In this document: positions 8,185 to 17,959 of the stretch, piece by piece
How the letters are laid out: each line of letters starts with the position of its first letter
Position numbering within the stretch: the stretch's first letter is position 1
Assembly (NCBI RefSeq): GCF_012910715.1
Contig: NZ_JABBHF010000009.1
Span: 62,001-126,000, forward strand
Origin: Flavivirga algicola
Lineage (GTDB): Bacteria; Bacteroidota; Bacteroidia; Flavobacteriales; Flavobacteriaceae
Reading direction: 5' to 3'
Length of the DNA stretch: 64,000 nt
Notes under the pieces: model-generated
What the model was told of the DNA's origin: nothing
The model's input: the letters and a program-made list of their open reading frames with translations, nothing else
Database searches by the model: none
Position numbers and translations under genes: made by a program

Positions 8185-9675
8185 TTATTTATTCGTTTTT
8201 TTGATCATATTTAATACAAAATCCATTTCAGGATCTTTGCCTGTTAGTTTGTCTGTAATAGACGGTCTTACATAATAGTCGGGAATGACACCATGATTTG
8301 TTTTTTCATGACTTACATTTAATTTAAAGAGCTCCATTGGAATTCGTATTCTAACTTTAGAATTTGGAAGCGTAAGTGTTACAGTAGTACCACTCACATT
8401 TTGGTTTGTGTTGCCACCTACCTCTTCGCCAATAAACATTGCTCGATCTGCATTTTTTAAAAATGATGCAAACTCACCTGTTGCAGAAAAAGAAAGACCG
8501 TTGGTTAAAACATATACTTTTTCTTTATAAACCGACTTTGAAGGCTGAACTTCTTTCATACCTGGTATTCCTTTTACTCTGTAAACATCTCCATTTCTTT
8601 TTAGTTTAAACAATGGGTACAAAAAGTTCATTTCAAATTTACTTTCATCGTACAGTTCCATATTAGGAACCTTATTGGTAATTGTGTACATATCTTTATA
8701 GAATGTAAACGGTTTATCCAGCAAGTGCGAAAGTAATTCAATAGTAGGCATTTCATCACCTCCCCCATTATACCTAAGATCAATAATAAGATGCTTGACG
8801 TTTGCTTCTTCAATTTTATCAAATGCTTTGTTAAAGAATCTTTTAAATTTCTGTTTAACCCTACGTGCATAATAAATGGAAAAAGTCCTTATTTCCATTG
8901 TAGCAATGTCATTATTTATCTTTAGTTTTAAAACAGGATTGTTTGTTTCCCCCCACCATTTTCCATCATCTTTATATCTTTTTAATTTATTTTCAGCAAT
9001 CTCTTTAAGTGTTAGTCCTTTAACAGGGATGTCTAATAGTTCATTTTTGGGAGTAATAAACTTAGTTTTATATATGGGATATACATCTTTTAATTTAGAA
9101 TACAGTTTATTAAACTCTAGAGTTGTAACCATTTCTGGAAAGGTTCTGTTGTCTCCATCTCTGGAGGATTTCACGGCTAATTCTTTAAAAATACTTGACG
9201 CATCTTCACCATTAATAGATTTAATGACACTTCCTTCTTTTATAGAAGGATTGGCAGAATTATTTTTAAGCACATAGAGAGAGCCCTTATCAAAATAGAC
9301 ATCAAACGGAAATAACGTAAAAGAATTATTTATGGCTTCTTCATAGGCCAAATGAGGCATGATATTAGTATGTCCATTTTTTATATGCTGTAAAAGAGGA
9401 ACAATTTTTCTGTAAAACTCGATAGATGAGATAGGTTGATTTACTGATGCTTCAATGTCATCAAAAACCTGATCCATTTTTGCTTTACTTGTATATGTAT
9501 ATAATCCAGCTTGAACAGTTTCTAAATGACGTTTTAAAATTTGAAGGTCTTCTTTTATTTCCTTTACTGTTACTGTATATTTTTTTAAAAAGGCGCTTCC
9601 TGTTTGTTCTGCTTGAGAAAATGAATTTTCAGCTAATACCAAAAGCAAACAAAAAACACTCAGAATATTTTTCAT
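8185..9675 (-). CDS. Exported S41-family (tail-specific) peptidase
   Basis: 496 residues with a signal peptide (FCLLLVLAENSFSQA). The N-terminal part is helical, a PDZ-like middle follows (about 130-200), and the S41 catalytic domain comes last. The conserved strand HLIIDLRYNGGGDE precedes the nucleophile region YVLTNGLSFSATGEFA, where the Ser in LSFSA is the candidate. GEEVGGNTNQNVSG closes the site. The C-terminus reads HGVIPDYYVRPS, as in many bacteroidetal S41 proteases. It lies 52 bases downstream of the TolC gene on the same strand and could be transcribed as the tail of the array, but nothing shows a shared function. Confidence 0.88.
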   Translation of the reverse strand: MKNILSVFCLLLVLAENSFSQAEQTGSAFLKKYTVTVKEIKEDLQILKRHLETVQAGLYTYTSKAKMDQVFDDIEASVNQPISSIEFYRKIVPLLQHIKNGHTNIMPHLAYEEAINNSFTLFPFDVYFDKGSLYVLKNNSANPSIKEGSVIKSINGEDASSIFKELAVKSSRDGDNRTFPEMVTTLEFNKLYSKLKDVYPIYKTKFITPKNELLDIPVKGLTLKEIAENKLKRYKDDGKWWGETNNPVLKLKINNDIATMEIRTFSIYYARRVKQKFKRFFNKAFDKIEEANVKHLIIDLRYNGGGDEMPTIELLSHLLDKPFTFYKDMYTITNKVPNMELYDESKFEMNFLYPLFKLKRNGDVYRVKGIPGMKEVQPSKSVYKEKVYVLTNGLSFSATGEFASFLKNADRAMFIGEEVGGNTNQNVSGTTVTLTLPNSKVRIRIPMELFKLNVSHEKTNHGVIPDYYVRPSITDKLTGKDPEMDFVLNMIKKTNK

Positions 9676-9727
9676 AATCTATTTAAGGTAAGTTCGTTAA
9701 TGTAAAGTAATGCGTTAAAGATGGGGT

Positions 9728-11152
9728 TCAATAAATGCCTCTATAAAAGTCTAAAACTTTAACACGTAATAAATATTCGTATTTCGCCCTACTTAAATTA
9801 AGCTTGGCATTGTCCATATTATTTTTGCTAACAATATAGTTTACTATGTTAGATACACCATTATTAAACCTAACTTCATTAACACGATAAGATTCTTCAA
9901 ATGCTGCAACCTGTTCTAGTAAAACATGATACTTGTTATAAGCTGTTTCCATATTGTTATGCGCCTGTTGTATAGATTGCTTAAAAAGCAGTTTTGTGTT
10001 TTGAAGTTCTAATTGAGATTCTTCTAATTGAATTTTTTGAAGTTTCACATTGTTCTTAGCTCGAAACCCATTAAATAATGGCATTTGGACAGATATTCCA
10101 ACAACCGTATTTAAGTTATTATCGAACTGATCCATATAGTCTATTTTTTTGCCTTCAAATTGTGTTTCATTTTTAAGTACAGGAAAATCTTGATTATTAA
10201 TGGTAACAAAATCACCCGTTTCTATAATAGCAGTACCTGTTTCTGTAAATGTCTCTGCCAAACTGGAATAATTTGTGTTTAGCTGTCCAAAAACAGACAC
10301 CTCTGGTAAATAATTCGCTCTAGCCACTTTTATACCTTTATTAGCGGCATCAATTCTTAATTGCCTCGATTTAAAAGTTGCCAAGTTTTGCAACGCATCA
10401 TGATATACATCGTTTGCAGAAAGCTGATACTTTTCAGAATTGATCAAACCAGAAATATTATTAAATTGTTTTTGCGATGAACCCTCTATGTTTAGCAATC
10501 TTATAAAATCCAACACTGCCGACTTAAAATTATTCTCAGCATCAATAATAGCAACCTCATCTAAAGCATACTGCCCTTTCATATCTGTATAGTCGGCAGG
10601 ATTCCCAACACCTTCTTTATAATTTGCTTCTAGCCTTTTTAATTGAACTTCTGTAGTTTTTAACCTAGCCTTTGAAAGCTCGAACGCATCTCGGCTATTT
10701 AATATTTGAATGTAGCCTATGGTTACATCTAAAATCAAATTTTGTTTAGCCCCTTCTTCTTCCATTTCTGCTGCCCTTAGGTTAAACTTACTTTGTTTAA
10801 TGCTATTTAAAACCCTAAAGCCATTAAAAACGGTCATGTTTAAGTTAACGCCTAAATTAGAAAACGTTAGTTCCCTGTTAATATAGCTATTGGTAAAAGG
10901 GTCTATACTACGCCCATCATTAACACCTATATTGTAATTTGCATTTAGGTTAGGAAGCAATTCGTTTATCGATTGTTTATAATTAACCTTAGAGGATTTC
11001 TTTCTTAGTTCTGCACTTTTTAAATCCAAGTTATTTTCAATAGCCATTGTAATACACTCTTCTAAGGTAAAACTTGATGGCACGCTGTCCTGTCCGAACC
11101 CTAAACTTGAACATAATCCCCAAACACTTAATATTATTATTCTTTTAATCAT
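9728..11152 (-). CDS. TolC-family outer-membrane efflux protein
   Basis: 474 residues with a signal peptide ending SSLGFGQDS. The body is two outer-membrane efflux protein repeats of long alpha helices. The first starts at FTLEECITMAIENNLDLKSAE and the second is around ATFKSRQLRIDAANKGIKVARANYLPEVSVFG. This is the TolC plan of a trimeric channel crossing the outer membrane and reaching the periplasmic adaptor. It is the only outer-membrane component in the array and starts 16 bases after the second ATPase gene. It is presumably the common exit duct for all permeases here. Confidence 0.95.
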   Translation of the reverse strand: MIKRIIILSVWGLCSSLGFGQDSVPSSFTLEECITMAIENNLDLKSAELRKKSSKVNYKQSINELLPNLNANYNIGVNDGRSIDPFTNSYINRELTFSNLGVNLNMTVFNGFRVLNSIKQSKFNLRAAEMEEEGAKQNLILDVTIGYIQILNSRDAFELSKARLKTTEVQLKRLEANYKEGVGNPADYTDMKGQYALDEVAIIDAENNFKSAVLDFIRLLNIEGSSQKQFNNISGLINSEKYQLSANDVYHDALQNLATFKSRQLRIDAANKGIKVARANYLPEVSVFGQLNTNYSSLAETFTETGTAIIETGDFVTINNQDFPVLKNETQFEGKKIDYMDQFDNNLNTVVGISVQMPLFNGFRAKNNVKLQKIQLEESQLELQNTKLLFKQSIQQAHNNMETAYNKYHVLLEQVAAFEESYRVNEVRFNNGVSNIVNYIVSKNNMDNAKLNLSRAKYEYLLRVKVLDFYRGIY

Positions 11153-11167
11153 AAGTATATTTCAAAA

Positions 11168-11836
11168 TCAATTATTGACGATTAATCCATCTTTTAAATG
11201 TATGGTACGTGAACCGTAAGCCGCATTTTTTTCAGAATGCGTTACTTGAATGATAGTAACTCCCTCATCATTCAATTTTTTAAACAATTGCATAATTTCT
11301 TCACCTTGTGTTGAGTTTAGGTTACCCGTTGGTTCATCGGCCAAAATGAGTTTTGGGCTAGAAACCAAAGCTCTTGCTATGCCTACCAACTGTTGTTGAC
11401 CGCCACTTAACTGCGATGGAAATAAATCCTTTTTACCTACAATATTAAAACGGTCTAACATATCGGCCACCATCGCTTTACGCTCTGAAGAACTGTGTTT
11501 TTTATACAATAAAGGGGTTTCTATGTTTTCATAGACTGTTAATTCATCAATTAAATGGTAAGCTTGAAATACAAATCCGATATACTCTTTATACAAATTT
11601 GCACGATGTTTTTCTTTTAAATCATGAACAGACTCATCAAGAAACGTGTATTCACCTTCATTAAAACCGTCTAACATCCCAATGACATTAAGCAATGTTG
11701 TTTTACCAGAACCCGATGGTCCCATAATGGATATAAATTCGCCTTCATTAACGGTAAAATCAATATCGTTCAATAAGAAAATGCGATTTCCTCCTGAGTT
11801 TACCCATTTAAAAATATTTTTAAGTTGTAGTATCAT
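11168..11836 (-). CDS. MacB/LolD-type ABC ATPase, slightly degenerate
   Basis: A 222-residue nucleotide-binding subunit. Walker A is MGPSGSGKTTLLN (about 39-51), the Q-loop VFQAYHLIDELT, and Walker B LILADEPTG, with the switch His in QVTHSEKNA. Two positions differ from the usual MacB/LolD pattern. The residue after the signature (LSGGQQQ) is Leu where Arg is normal, and the D-loop reads GNLNS instead of GNLDS. Both lie at the ATPase dimer interface, so reduced turnover or pairing with the other ATPase of the array is possible (inference). Its neighbours are TolC downstream and a 51-residue protein upstream. Confidence 0.95.
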   Translation of the reverse strand: MILQLKNIFKWVNSGGNRIFLLNDIDFTVNEGEFISIMGPSGSGKTTLLNVIGMLDGFNEGEYTFLDESVHDLKEKHRANLYKEYIGFVFQAYHLIDELTVYENIETPLLYKKHSSSERKAMVADMLDRFNIVGKKDLFPSQLSGGQQQLVGIARALVSSPKLILADEPTGNLNSTQGEEIMQLFKKLNDEGVTIIQVTHSEKNAAYGSRTIHLKDGLIVNN

Positions 11837-11858
11837 TTTTGTTTATTTTTTTTAATTT

Positions 11859-12014
11859 TTAACGCTTGGTTTTCATGACTTCATTAACTAGAACCTCTAC
11901 ATAAAACAGATCCTCTTTGTCAAGAGTCGATAAATTTGTAATGATATTAAGGAGCATATCGTATTCTACCTTAGTATCCTTTATTATTTTTAGTATATCA
12001 TCATTATTATTCAT
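11859..12014 (-). CDS. Small acidic helical protein, 51 aa
   Basis: An ATG at 12014 opens 51 codons ending TAA, between the last permease (41 bases upstream) and the ATPase (22 bases downstream). The product starts MNNNDDILKIIKDTKVEYD and continues with a second amphipathic stretch (LDKEDLFYVEVLVNEVMK). It has no signal peptide, membrane segment or cysteines. Heptad-like hydrophobic spacing suggests two short helices. It is in line with the operon and the spacing suits translation. I do not recognise a family. It could be a small accessory subunit. Confidence 0.6.
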   Translation of the reverse strand: MNNNDDILKIIKDTKVEYDMLLNIITNLSTLDKEDLFYVEVLVNEVMKTKR

Positions 12015-12054
12015 TTTTTAATTTTTTAGTGTCTTATTGCAAGACATAATTATT

Positions 12055-14445
12055 TTATTCTGCTCTTAAGCTTTTTATAGGATTAGTAACAGCCACTTTT
12101 AAGGCCTGAAAACTTACAGTGAATAATGTAATTCCAATGGCTCCAATTCCTGAAATTGCAAAAACCCACCAGGATACTTCTGTTCGATACGTATAATTAT
12201 TTAGCCATTTGGTAACGCCAAAATAAGCCAAAGGCGTTGCTACAATAATAGCAAGCATCACCAGTTTCACAAAGTCTTTAGACAATAATTGCCACAAACT
12301 AAATATGGAAGCACCTACTACTTTTCGAATGCCAATTTCTTTTGTACGTTGCTCTGCTATAAAGGATGCTAAACCAAAGAGTCCTAGACAACTGATAAAA
12401 ATGGCAAAAATTGCGAATATGGTTGATAACTTTCTAATACGCTCTACGGCTTCAAATTTTTCAGCAAACGTATCATCAACAAATTGGTAATCAAAAGGTA
12501 CATTAGGCACATGTTTAGATAATATCGCTTCTACAGACGACAAAGATGATGTAATGCTTCTTTCTGGATTTAATTTTAATTCTATCCAATTCGTATTAGG
12601 ATAATTAATCATATACACCGTTTGCAATACAGGTTCAAAGGGAGATTTAGCCAAAATATCTTTAACCACCCCAATTACCTGATGCTCTCCATTATTCCAT
12701 CTTATGGTTTTTCCAACAGGATCTTTTAACCCCATGTATTTTACAGCCGCTTCATTAAGGATAAATGCTGTAGAATCTGTAGCAAAAGTTCTTGAAAAAT
12801 CTCGTCCCTGAACCAAATCCCAACCTACTGTTTTCCCATAATCATGAGACACACTATTAGTTGCTATACTAGTTATAAAATTAGGATCTTTATCTTTCCA
12901 TTCAAATCCGCCATTAGTACTCCAAACATCTGTTAAAGGACTTGACGATTCGGCCATTTCTACAACGGCCCCACTGTTTATAAGCTCATTACGAATAACG
13001 TTATACTTACCATCAAAATTATTAGTTGTTTTTTCTATCATTATTAAACTATTCATATTATAACCTATAGGTCTATTTTTTGAATAGTCTACCTGTTTTT
13101 CTACAACAATAGTTCCTATAACCAATATAACAGATACTGTAAACTGAACGACTACTAGTGCTTTACGAAACGACGTTGTTGATTTACCTGTTTTAAAGGT
13201 TCCTTTTAGTACTTTAACCGGACGAAATGAAGATAAATATAACGCTGGATAACTCCCTGCCAGAATACTGGTAAGTGAAACAAAAACAACACTCACAACC
13301 CAAAATGTAACACTTTTAAAAGGAAACACTATTTGTTTATCTGCCAGTTGATTAAACCAGGGCATCGCTATAAATACCATAACAACAGCTACTGTAAATG
13401 CTACTAATACTACTAAAAACGATTCACTTAAGAACTGATTAATCAACTGATATTTTGATGACCCCACCGTTTTTCTAATACCAACTTCTTTAGCGCGTTT
13501 TTCTGATTGGGCTGTACTTAAATTCATGAAATTGATACAGGCTAAAAGCAATACAAATAGCCCTATGGTTCCAAATAGCCATACATACTGAATAAAACCT
13601 CCTGCATTAACGCCATTTTTCCAGTTTGAACGCAAATGCCAGTTTTTCATGGGGTGTAAAACCAATTCTGGTTGACTCTTTCTACCATATTCAGGTAAAT
13701 TATTATATATGACATCTTTAATCCTTCCATTTACTGAAGTCATCGTTGAACCATCAGCAACCTGCACATATAATTGATAAGAATTATTATCCCAACGGTT
13801 GTTATCTTTCGCTGCTTTTACCCAGGGATATAACACTGAATATAACTCCCAGGGCACAATAAAATCAAGACCTTTTAATGTGGTATTATGAGCTATATCT
13901 CTATATACCCCTGTAACTAACACATTAAGTTCATTGTTAACTTTCATGGTTTTTCCCAAGGGGTTTTCGGTTCCAAAAAAGGCTTTAGAAACGGTTTCAG
14001 ATAACACAATAGAATTTGGATTATTCAATCCATCCCAGTTGCCATAAATCATATCTAAAGAGAATATACTTAGTGCTCCAGATTCCATGAAACCACTTCG
14101 TAATGACAAATTTTTCTCCTCAAAAGAGAGGATATTGTCTCCATGAAATGAACTCATCACAACATGTTTGAAATCTTCACCATATTTTTCTCTTAATTCA
14201 TTCCCCAAAGGATAAGGCATAGCATAACGAATTGCTTTTTTACCATTGCGAGTTCTCCACATCATCACCTGGGCTATATGGTCATAATTATCATGATTTT
14301 TATCAAAAGTTAATTCATCATAAACCCATAGACCTATCAGTAATACTATGGCCATACCTAGAGACAATCCTCCTATATTTATCAATGTATAACCCTTATT
14401 TTTAAAAAGGTTCCTTAAAGCTATTTTGAAATAATTTTTAATCAT
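12055..14445 (-). CDS. ABC permease P1 (double FtsX/MacB type)
   Basis: 796 residues, the last permease of the array and the one next to the second ATPase. TM1 is about 20-42 (INIGGLSLGMAIVLLIGLW). Periplasmic domain 1 runs to about 285, and TM2-4 lie at about 287-309, 341-362 and 380-405. Coupling helix 1 reads RAKEVGIRKTVGSS (317-330). TM5 is about 428-448, and periplasmic domain 2 extends to about 670. TM6-8 follow, with coupling helix 2 QRTKEIGIRKVVGAS (699-713). The C-terminus is NPIKSLRAE. Both coupling helices are canonical, so it should bind an ATPase at both halves. The start MIKNYFKIALRN is a variant of the array-wide start. The substrate is unknown. Confidence 0.95.
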   Translation of the reverse strand: MIKNYFKIALRNLFKNKGYTLINIGGLSLGMAIVLLIGLWVYDELTFDKNHDNYDHIAQVMMWRTRNGKKAIRYAMPYPLGNELREKYGEDFKHVVMSSFHGDNILSFEEKNLSLRSGFMESGALSIFSLDMIYGNWDGLNNPNSIVLSETVSKAFFGTENPLGKTMKVNNELNVLVTGVYRDIAHNTTLKGLDFIVPWELYSVLYPWVKAAKDNNRWDNNSYQLYVQVADGSTMTSVNGRIKDVIYNNLPEYGRKSQPELVLHPMKNWHLRSNWKNGVNAGGFIQYVWLFGTIGLFVLLLACINFMNLSTAQSEKRAKEVGIRKTVGSSKYQLINQFLSESFLVVLVAFTVAVVMVFIAMPWFNQLADKQIVFPFKSVTFWVVSVVFVSLTSILAGSYPALYLSSFRPVKVLKGTFKTGKSTTSFRKALVVVQFTVSVILVIGTIVVEKQVDYSKNRPIGYNMNSLIMIEKTTNNFDGKYNVIRNELINSGAVVEMAESSSPLTDVWSTNGGFEWKDKDPNFITSIATNSVSHDYGKTVGWDLVQGRDFSRTFATDSTAFILNEAAVKYMGLKDPVGKTIRWNNGEHQVIGVVKDILAKSPFEPVLQTVYMINYPNTNWIELKLNPERSITSSLSSVEAILSKHVPNVPFDYQFVDDTFAEKFEAVERIRKLSTIFAIFAIFISCLGLFGLASFIAEQRTKEIGIRKVVGASIFSLWQLLSKDFVKLVMLAIIVATPLAYFGVTKWLNNYTYRTEVSWWVFAISGIGAIGITLFTVSFQALKVAVTNPIKSLRAE

Positions 14446-14462
14446 AATGTTTTGAGATTACT

Positions 14463-16901
14463 TTACTCTTCTCTTATAATAACTGCTGGGTTTAACTTTA
14501 AAACTTTTAACACATAGTACATGATATTACATACTGCCACCATGAGTATCAACAAAACAGCACTAACAAAAACTAAGCTTTGAATTTCTATTCTATATGC
14601 AAAATTGTTAAGCCAGTTCATTAAAAAACACCAAGTTAGCGGAATAGCAATAGTTGCCGCAATAATTATAAGCATTATGTAACCCTTAGACATCAGCATA
14701 AAAACCGCTTTGTTATCAGCTCCTAAAACGCGCCTTACAGCGATCGCTTTTAAATTCTCTACCGTAGTTAAAGAAACCATAGCTAGAAGTCCTAGGTTAG
14801 CTATCAAAATTGCCAATATGGTAAGGGCATTAAAAATATTTCCAAATTGCTTGTACTGATTATACTGTTTATTAAAAAAACTATCGGAAAAATGTGCCAA
14901 AAAGGGATCTTCTGGATACATAGTATGCCATTTAGATTCTATAAAATCCATTTGTGCTCTAAGATTCTGAGGACTCAGCTTAACTAAATAATGACCAAAA
15001 GCAAAAGGGTGTCTGTTTGAATAAAAAGTAGGTACAATTGGATCAGATAAGGATTTCATATGAAAATCTGCTACAACAGCTCTTATTTTCCACAAGCCTT
15101 CTTCTAAGAAAACCTCTTGACCTATAGCTTCTTCTGGATTTTCAAACCCCAACAACTCTAGAGCTTTTTCGTTAATAATGGTTTCGGTTTTTTGTTGTGT
15201 AGGATCTATTTCAAAGTTTTTTCCTGCCAAAATTTCTGCTTCATACAATGGAAAGAAATTTTCATCTATAAGACGTTCCTCCACTTCAGTTTGTATAGCT
15301 TCTCCACTACTTTTAAGCTTAACACTGTGGCGTAAAAGCTCTGCTGCTTCTCCTGGTATACTGTAACATGATGCTACTTCTTTTAATGCAGAATTTTGCA
15401 AAAGTTGTTGTCTGAGCACATTATACTTGTTATTTTTTATTGCTATTTCATCATAAGAACGCCACCCACCTGCATTTAAACTTGTAGGCGCCTGCAAAAC
15501 GAGCACTTGATTGGTATTAATACCCAAATCATAGTTTTGCATAAAATCTACTTGTTGATATACCACGTAAGCGGCTATAGTAAGAAAGATTGATGCACAA
15601 AACTGCACTACTAAAAGTGCTTGTTTAATATAGGCATGGCTTGTTCTTCCTTTTACAATTTTTCCTTTTATAGCTGTATTAACATCTATTGAGGTTAATA
15701 CAAATGCGGGGTAAAAACTAACAGCCAGTACACATATACCGAAGATTAAAATGCCCAAAAACCAAAACAATGGTTTAGAAAGTACTTTAAAGCTAAGTGA
15801 AATATTAAAATAGCTTTCTATAAATGACGTACTAATTAATACTATAATTACGGCAATTACTAATGCTGTAATATTTAATAAAAAAGCTTCAATAAAACAT
15901 TGAATTTTTAATTGTAAACCAGAAGCTCCTAATGTTTTTCTTACTCCAGTATCTTTTGATCTACGCAACGAAAGTGTGGTGCTTAGGTTTATAAAATTGA
16001 TGAAAACAATAATTAAAATAGCAATACCAACCCCCATTATGATATAAACCTGATTTAGGTTGCCGTTAGCTTCTAATTCATCATTATAATTAGAAGTCAA
16101 GTGAATATCCTCAATGGGCTGTAACCCAAATTCTATCTTTTTACCTTCACTTTTTTCAGGATTTACATGTAGAAGACTTAAGTTATTTAATGTCTTTTGA
16201 ATATTATCTTTTGAACCCTGATCTGATACGGCTATATAATTCTGGCCAAAGTTCCAACGCCAGTCTCCTTCTTTTGGAATCCAGCCATAATGTACCCAAG
16301 TATCAAGTGTAGCTAAATATTCGTATTTAAAATGGGTATTTAACGGTGGGTCTTTTACAACTCCTGTTACCTTAAAAGGCATTCCTTCATTCACTTTCAC
16401 CTCCTTACCTATGGGATCCTCGTTACCAAAAAGCACATGGGCTCTAGTTTCTGTAAGCACCATTTTTAAAGGTGCATCTAAAGCTGTATCTGGATTCCCT
16501 GAAATTAGTATCCCTTTAAAAACTTTCAGAAAATCTTTATCTACCCAATACACTTTTTGTTTAGCGTATTTCTTTTCGTCTGTTCTAACCAAACAAGGTT
16601 CAAAGTAAGCTCTTGTTGCATGTTCGATATTTGGTATTTCAACAGGAGCAATTTGTTCTAGTATTGAAGGGCCCTTAGTACCCTCAAATACCTTTTTATC
16701 ATGTACATATCTCGTTGTAGTGACTCTATATACGTTTGCTCTATTTTTAATATGTTCTTCATATGAAAACTCAAAGGTTACATATCCTAAAACAAGAATG
16801 CATACTGCAAAACCTAATGCCAATCCCCCAATATTAATAGCAGTAAAGAACTTCTCTCTACCAAAAACCCTTAATGCAAACTTTAAATTATTCTTAAACA
16901 T
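14463..16901 (-). CDS. ABC permease P2, divergent second coupling helix
   Basis: 812 residues with the same eight-TM double-half plan but clearly outside the main group. It starts MFKNNLKFALRVFGREKF instead of the array-wide NYFKIAWRN lead. Coupling helix 1 (RRSKDTGVRKTLGAS, about 312-327) is near normal. Coupling helix 2 reads NLKAIAVRRVLGAD (about 715-729), without the KEIGIRK core. The C-terminus is NPAVIIREE rather than SLRTE. It follows a 208-base gap, the longest in the array, which holds a palindromic repeat, so it and P1 may have their own promoter. The altered half may contact a different ATPase (inference). Confidence 0.94.
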   Translation of the reverse strand: MFKNNLKFALRVFGREKFFTAINIGGLALGFAVCILVLGYVTFEFSYEEHIKNRANVYRVTTTRYVHDKKVFEGTKGPSILEQIAPVEIPNIEHATRAYFEPCLVRTDEKKYAKQKVYWVDKDFLKVFKGILISGNPDTALDAPLKMVLTETRAHVLFGNEDPIGKEVKVNEGMPFKVTGVVKDPPLNTHFKYEYLATLDTWVHYGWIPKEGDWRWNFGQNYIAVSDQGSKDNIQKTLNNLSLLHVNPEKSEGKKIEFGLQPIEDIHLTSNYNDELEANGNLNQVYIIMGVGIAILIIVFINFINLSTTLSLRRSKDTGVRKTLGASGLQLKIQCFIEAFLLNITALVIAVIIVLISTSFIESYFNISLSFKVLSKPLFWFLGILIFGICVLAVSFYPAFVLTSIDVNTAIKGKIVKGRTSHAYIKQALLVVQFCASIFLTIAAYVVYQQVDFMQNYDLGINTNQVLVLQAPTSLNAGGWRSYDEIAIKNNKYNVLRQQLLQNSALKEVASCYSIPGEAAELLRHSVKLKSSGEAIQTEVEERLIDENFFPLYEAEILAGKNFEIDPTQQKTETIINEKALELLGFENPEEAIGQEVFLEEGLWKIRAVVADFHMKSLSDPIVPTFYSNRHPFAFGHYLVKLSPQNLRAQMDFIESKWHTMYPEDPFLAHFSDSFFNKQYNQYKQFGNIFNALTILAILIANLGLLAMVSLTTVENLKAIAVRRVLGADNKAVFMLMSKGYIMLIIIAATIAIPLTWCFLMNWLNNFAYRIEIQSLVFVSAVLLILMVAVCNIMYYVLKVLKLNPAVIIREE

Positions 16902-16980
16902 AGTATTTTTATTATAAAGTTAAAACCCTTCAATTCCATTACAGTTACTTTAGTTTCTATAAACCTTTTTCAATCGATTT

Positions 16981-17044
16981 GTCATTCCGCACTTGATGCG
17001 GAATCTAGTCTTGGTTCTTGGATTCCTGCCTTCGCAGGAATGAC
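16981..17044. repeat. Nested palindromic repeat (dRS3-like)
   Basis: Two 8-bp hairpins, ATTCCGCA/TGCGGAAT (16984-16991 with 16997-17104 minus 100, i.e. 16997-17004... loop five bases) and ATTCCTGC/GCAGGAAT (17022-17029 with 17034-17041), sit in one 64-bp unit. The unit's outer ends GTCATTCC and GGAATGAC are themselves inverted. The ATTCC...GGAAT form resembles dispersed intergenic repeats known in many bacteria. It occupies the longest gap in the array (16902-17109), and the rest of that gap shows nothing else. Confidence 0.8.
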
Positions 17045-17109
17045 AGTCTTGCATTAAAGAAGAATGTCATTCTTTTGTTTAAAACTATGGGGTTCCAATC
17101 CATAGTGGG

Positions 17110-17928
17110 TTATTTTTTAAAATTTGGATACACAAATTTCAATCCGTCATAAATGGTTTTTAATAAAATGGTAATGTGTGTTTCATTTTCATAAGCTATA
17201 CTTTTCCAATAGAGGTTATTAGGGGAATTTTCCTTTAAAACATTCTCTACAGCTTCAATTCCCATCCCCCTATATGGTCTACCTTCTCTACCACTTATAA
17301 ATAGTTTCACATCTAAATTTAAAAGATCAGGTAATGTTTCTTTTGCCAGTTTAGTTACATATCTATCATCCCACCATAAAGATGGGTCTGCTGTTATGTA
17401 GGCACTAAATAGATTAGGCGCTTTTAACATACTGTAAATAGCGAATGTACCACCATGAGAGTGCCCAAAAAGTATGTTGTAATCTGATGTAGCATAGGTT
17501 TTATTAATATGAGACATTAATTCTTCTTTAATGAATTTGATATAATTATCTGCCCCTCCAGATAAAGGAGAACGCTTATCATGAGTTGGCAGTAAATCAC
17601 GATCTCTCATCACTTCACCATCAACAAACTTGTTGTCTATTCCAACAATAATACATCTTGGTATTGCTTGCCAATCTGATGCAAGTCGGTGGGTTGGTGA
17701 CACCACATTTACTACTGTTTCACCATCTAACACGTAAATAACATCATATTTTTTGTCTGATTTTGGATAATAATCTGCAGGTAAGACTACCCTGTATTTC
17801 CTGTATTCATTTAATGTGTTAGAAAAAATAGAGTCTTGTATTTCATATTTATTTTGTGCTACTACAGTATTAGACAGACATAATAAAGCGATAGTGAAAA
17901 AGGATAAAAGTTTTTTTAAATCTTGCAT
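17110..17928 (-). CDS. Exported alpha/beta-hydrolase, esterase D-like
   Basis: 272 residues with a signal peptide (LLSFFTIALLCLSNTVVAQN). The fold is that of the putative esterase family (PF00756: esterase D, enterochelin esterase, antigen 85). The nucleophile motif is FGHSHGGTFA (Ser in G-H-S-H-G, about 155). DPSLWWDD follows, and the likely catalytic His is in YENETHITI near the C-terminus. IroE-type relatives hydrolyse siderophore esters, but the substrate here cannot be read from sequence. It lies inside the permease array, 31 bases after P3, so a role in processing an exported or imported ester is possible. That is inference. Confidence 0.88.
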   Translation of the reverse strand: MQDLKKLLSFFTIALLCLSNTVVAQNKYEIQDSIFSNTLNEYRKYRVVLPADYYPKSDKKYDVIYVLDGETVVNVVSPTHRLASDWQAIPRCIIVGIDNKFVDGEVMRDRDLLPTHDKRSPLSGGADNYIKFIKEELMSHINKTYATSDYNILFGHSHGGTFAIYSMLKAPNLFSAYITADPSLWWDDRYVTKLAKETLPDLLNLDVKLFISGREGRPYRGMGIEAVENVLKENSPNNLYWKSIAYENETHITILLKTIYDGLKFVYPNFKK

Positions 17929-17959
17929 AATTGTTCTTTATATTGATACGTTTTGAATT

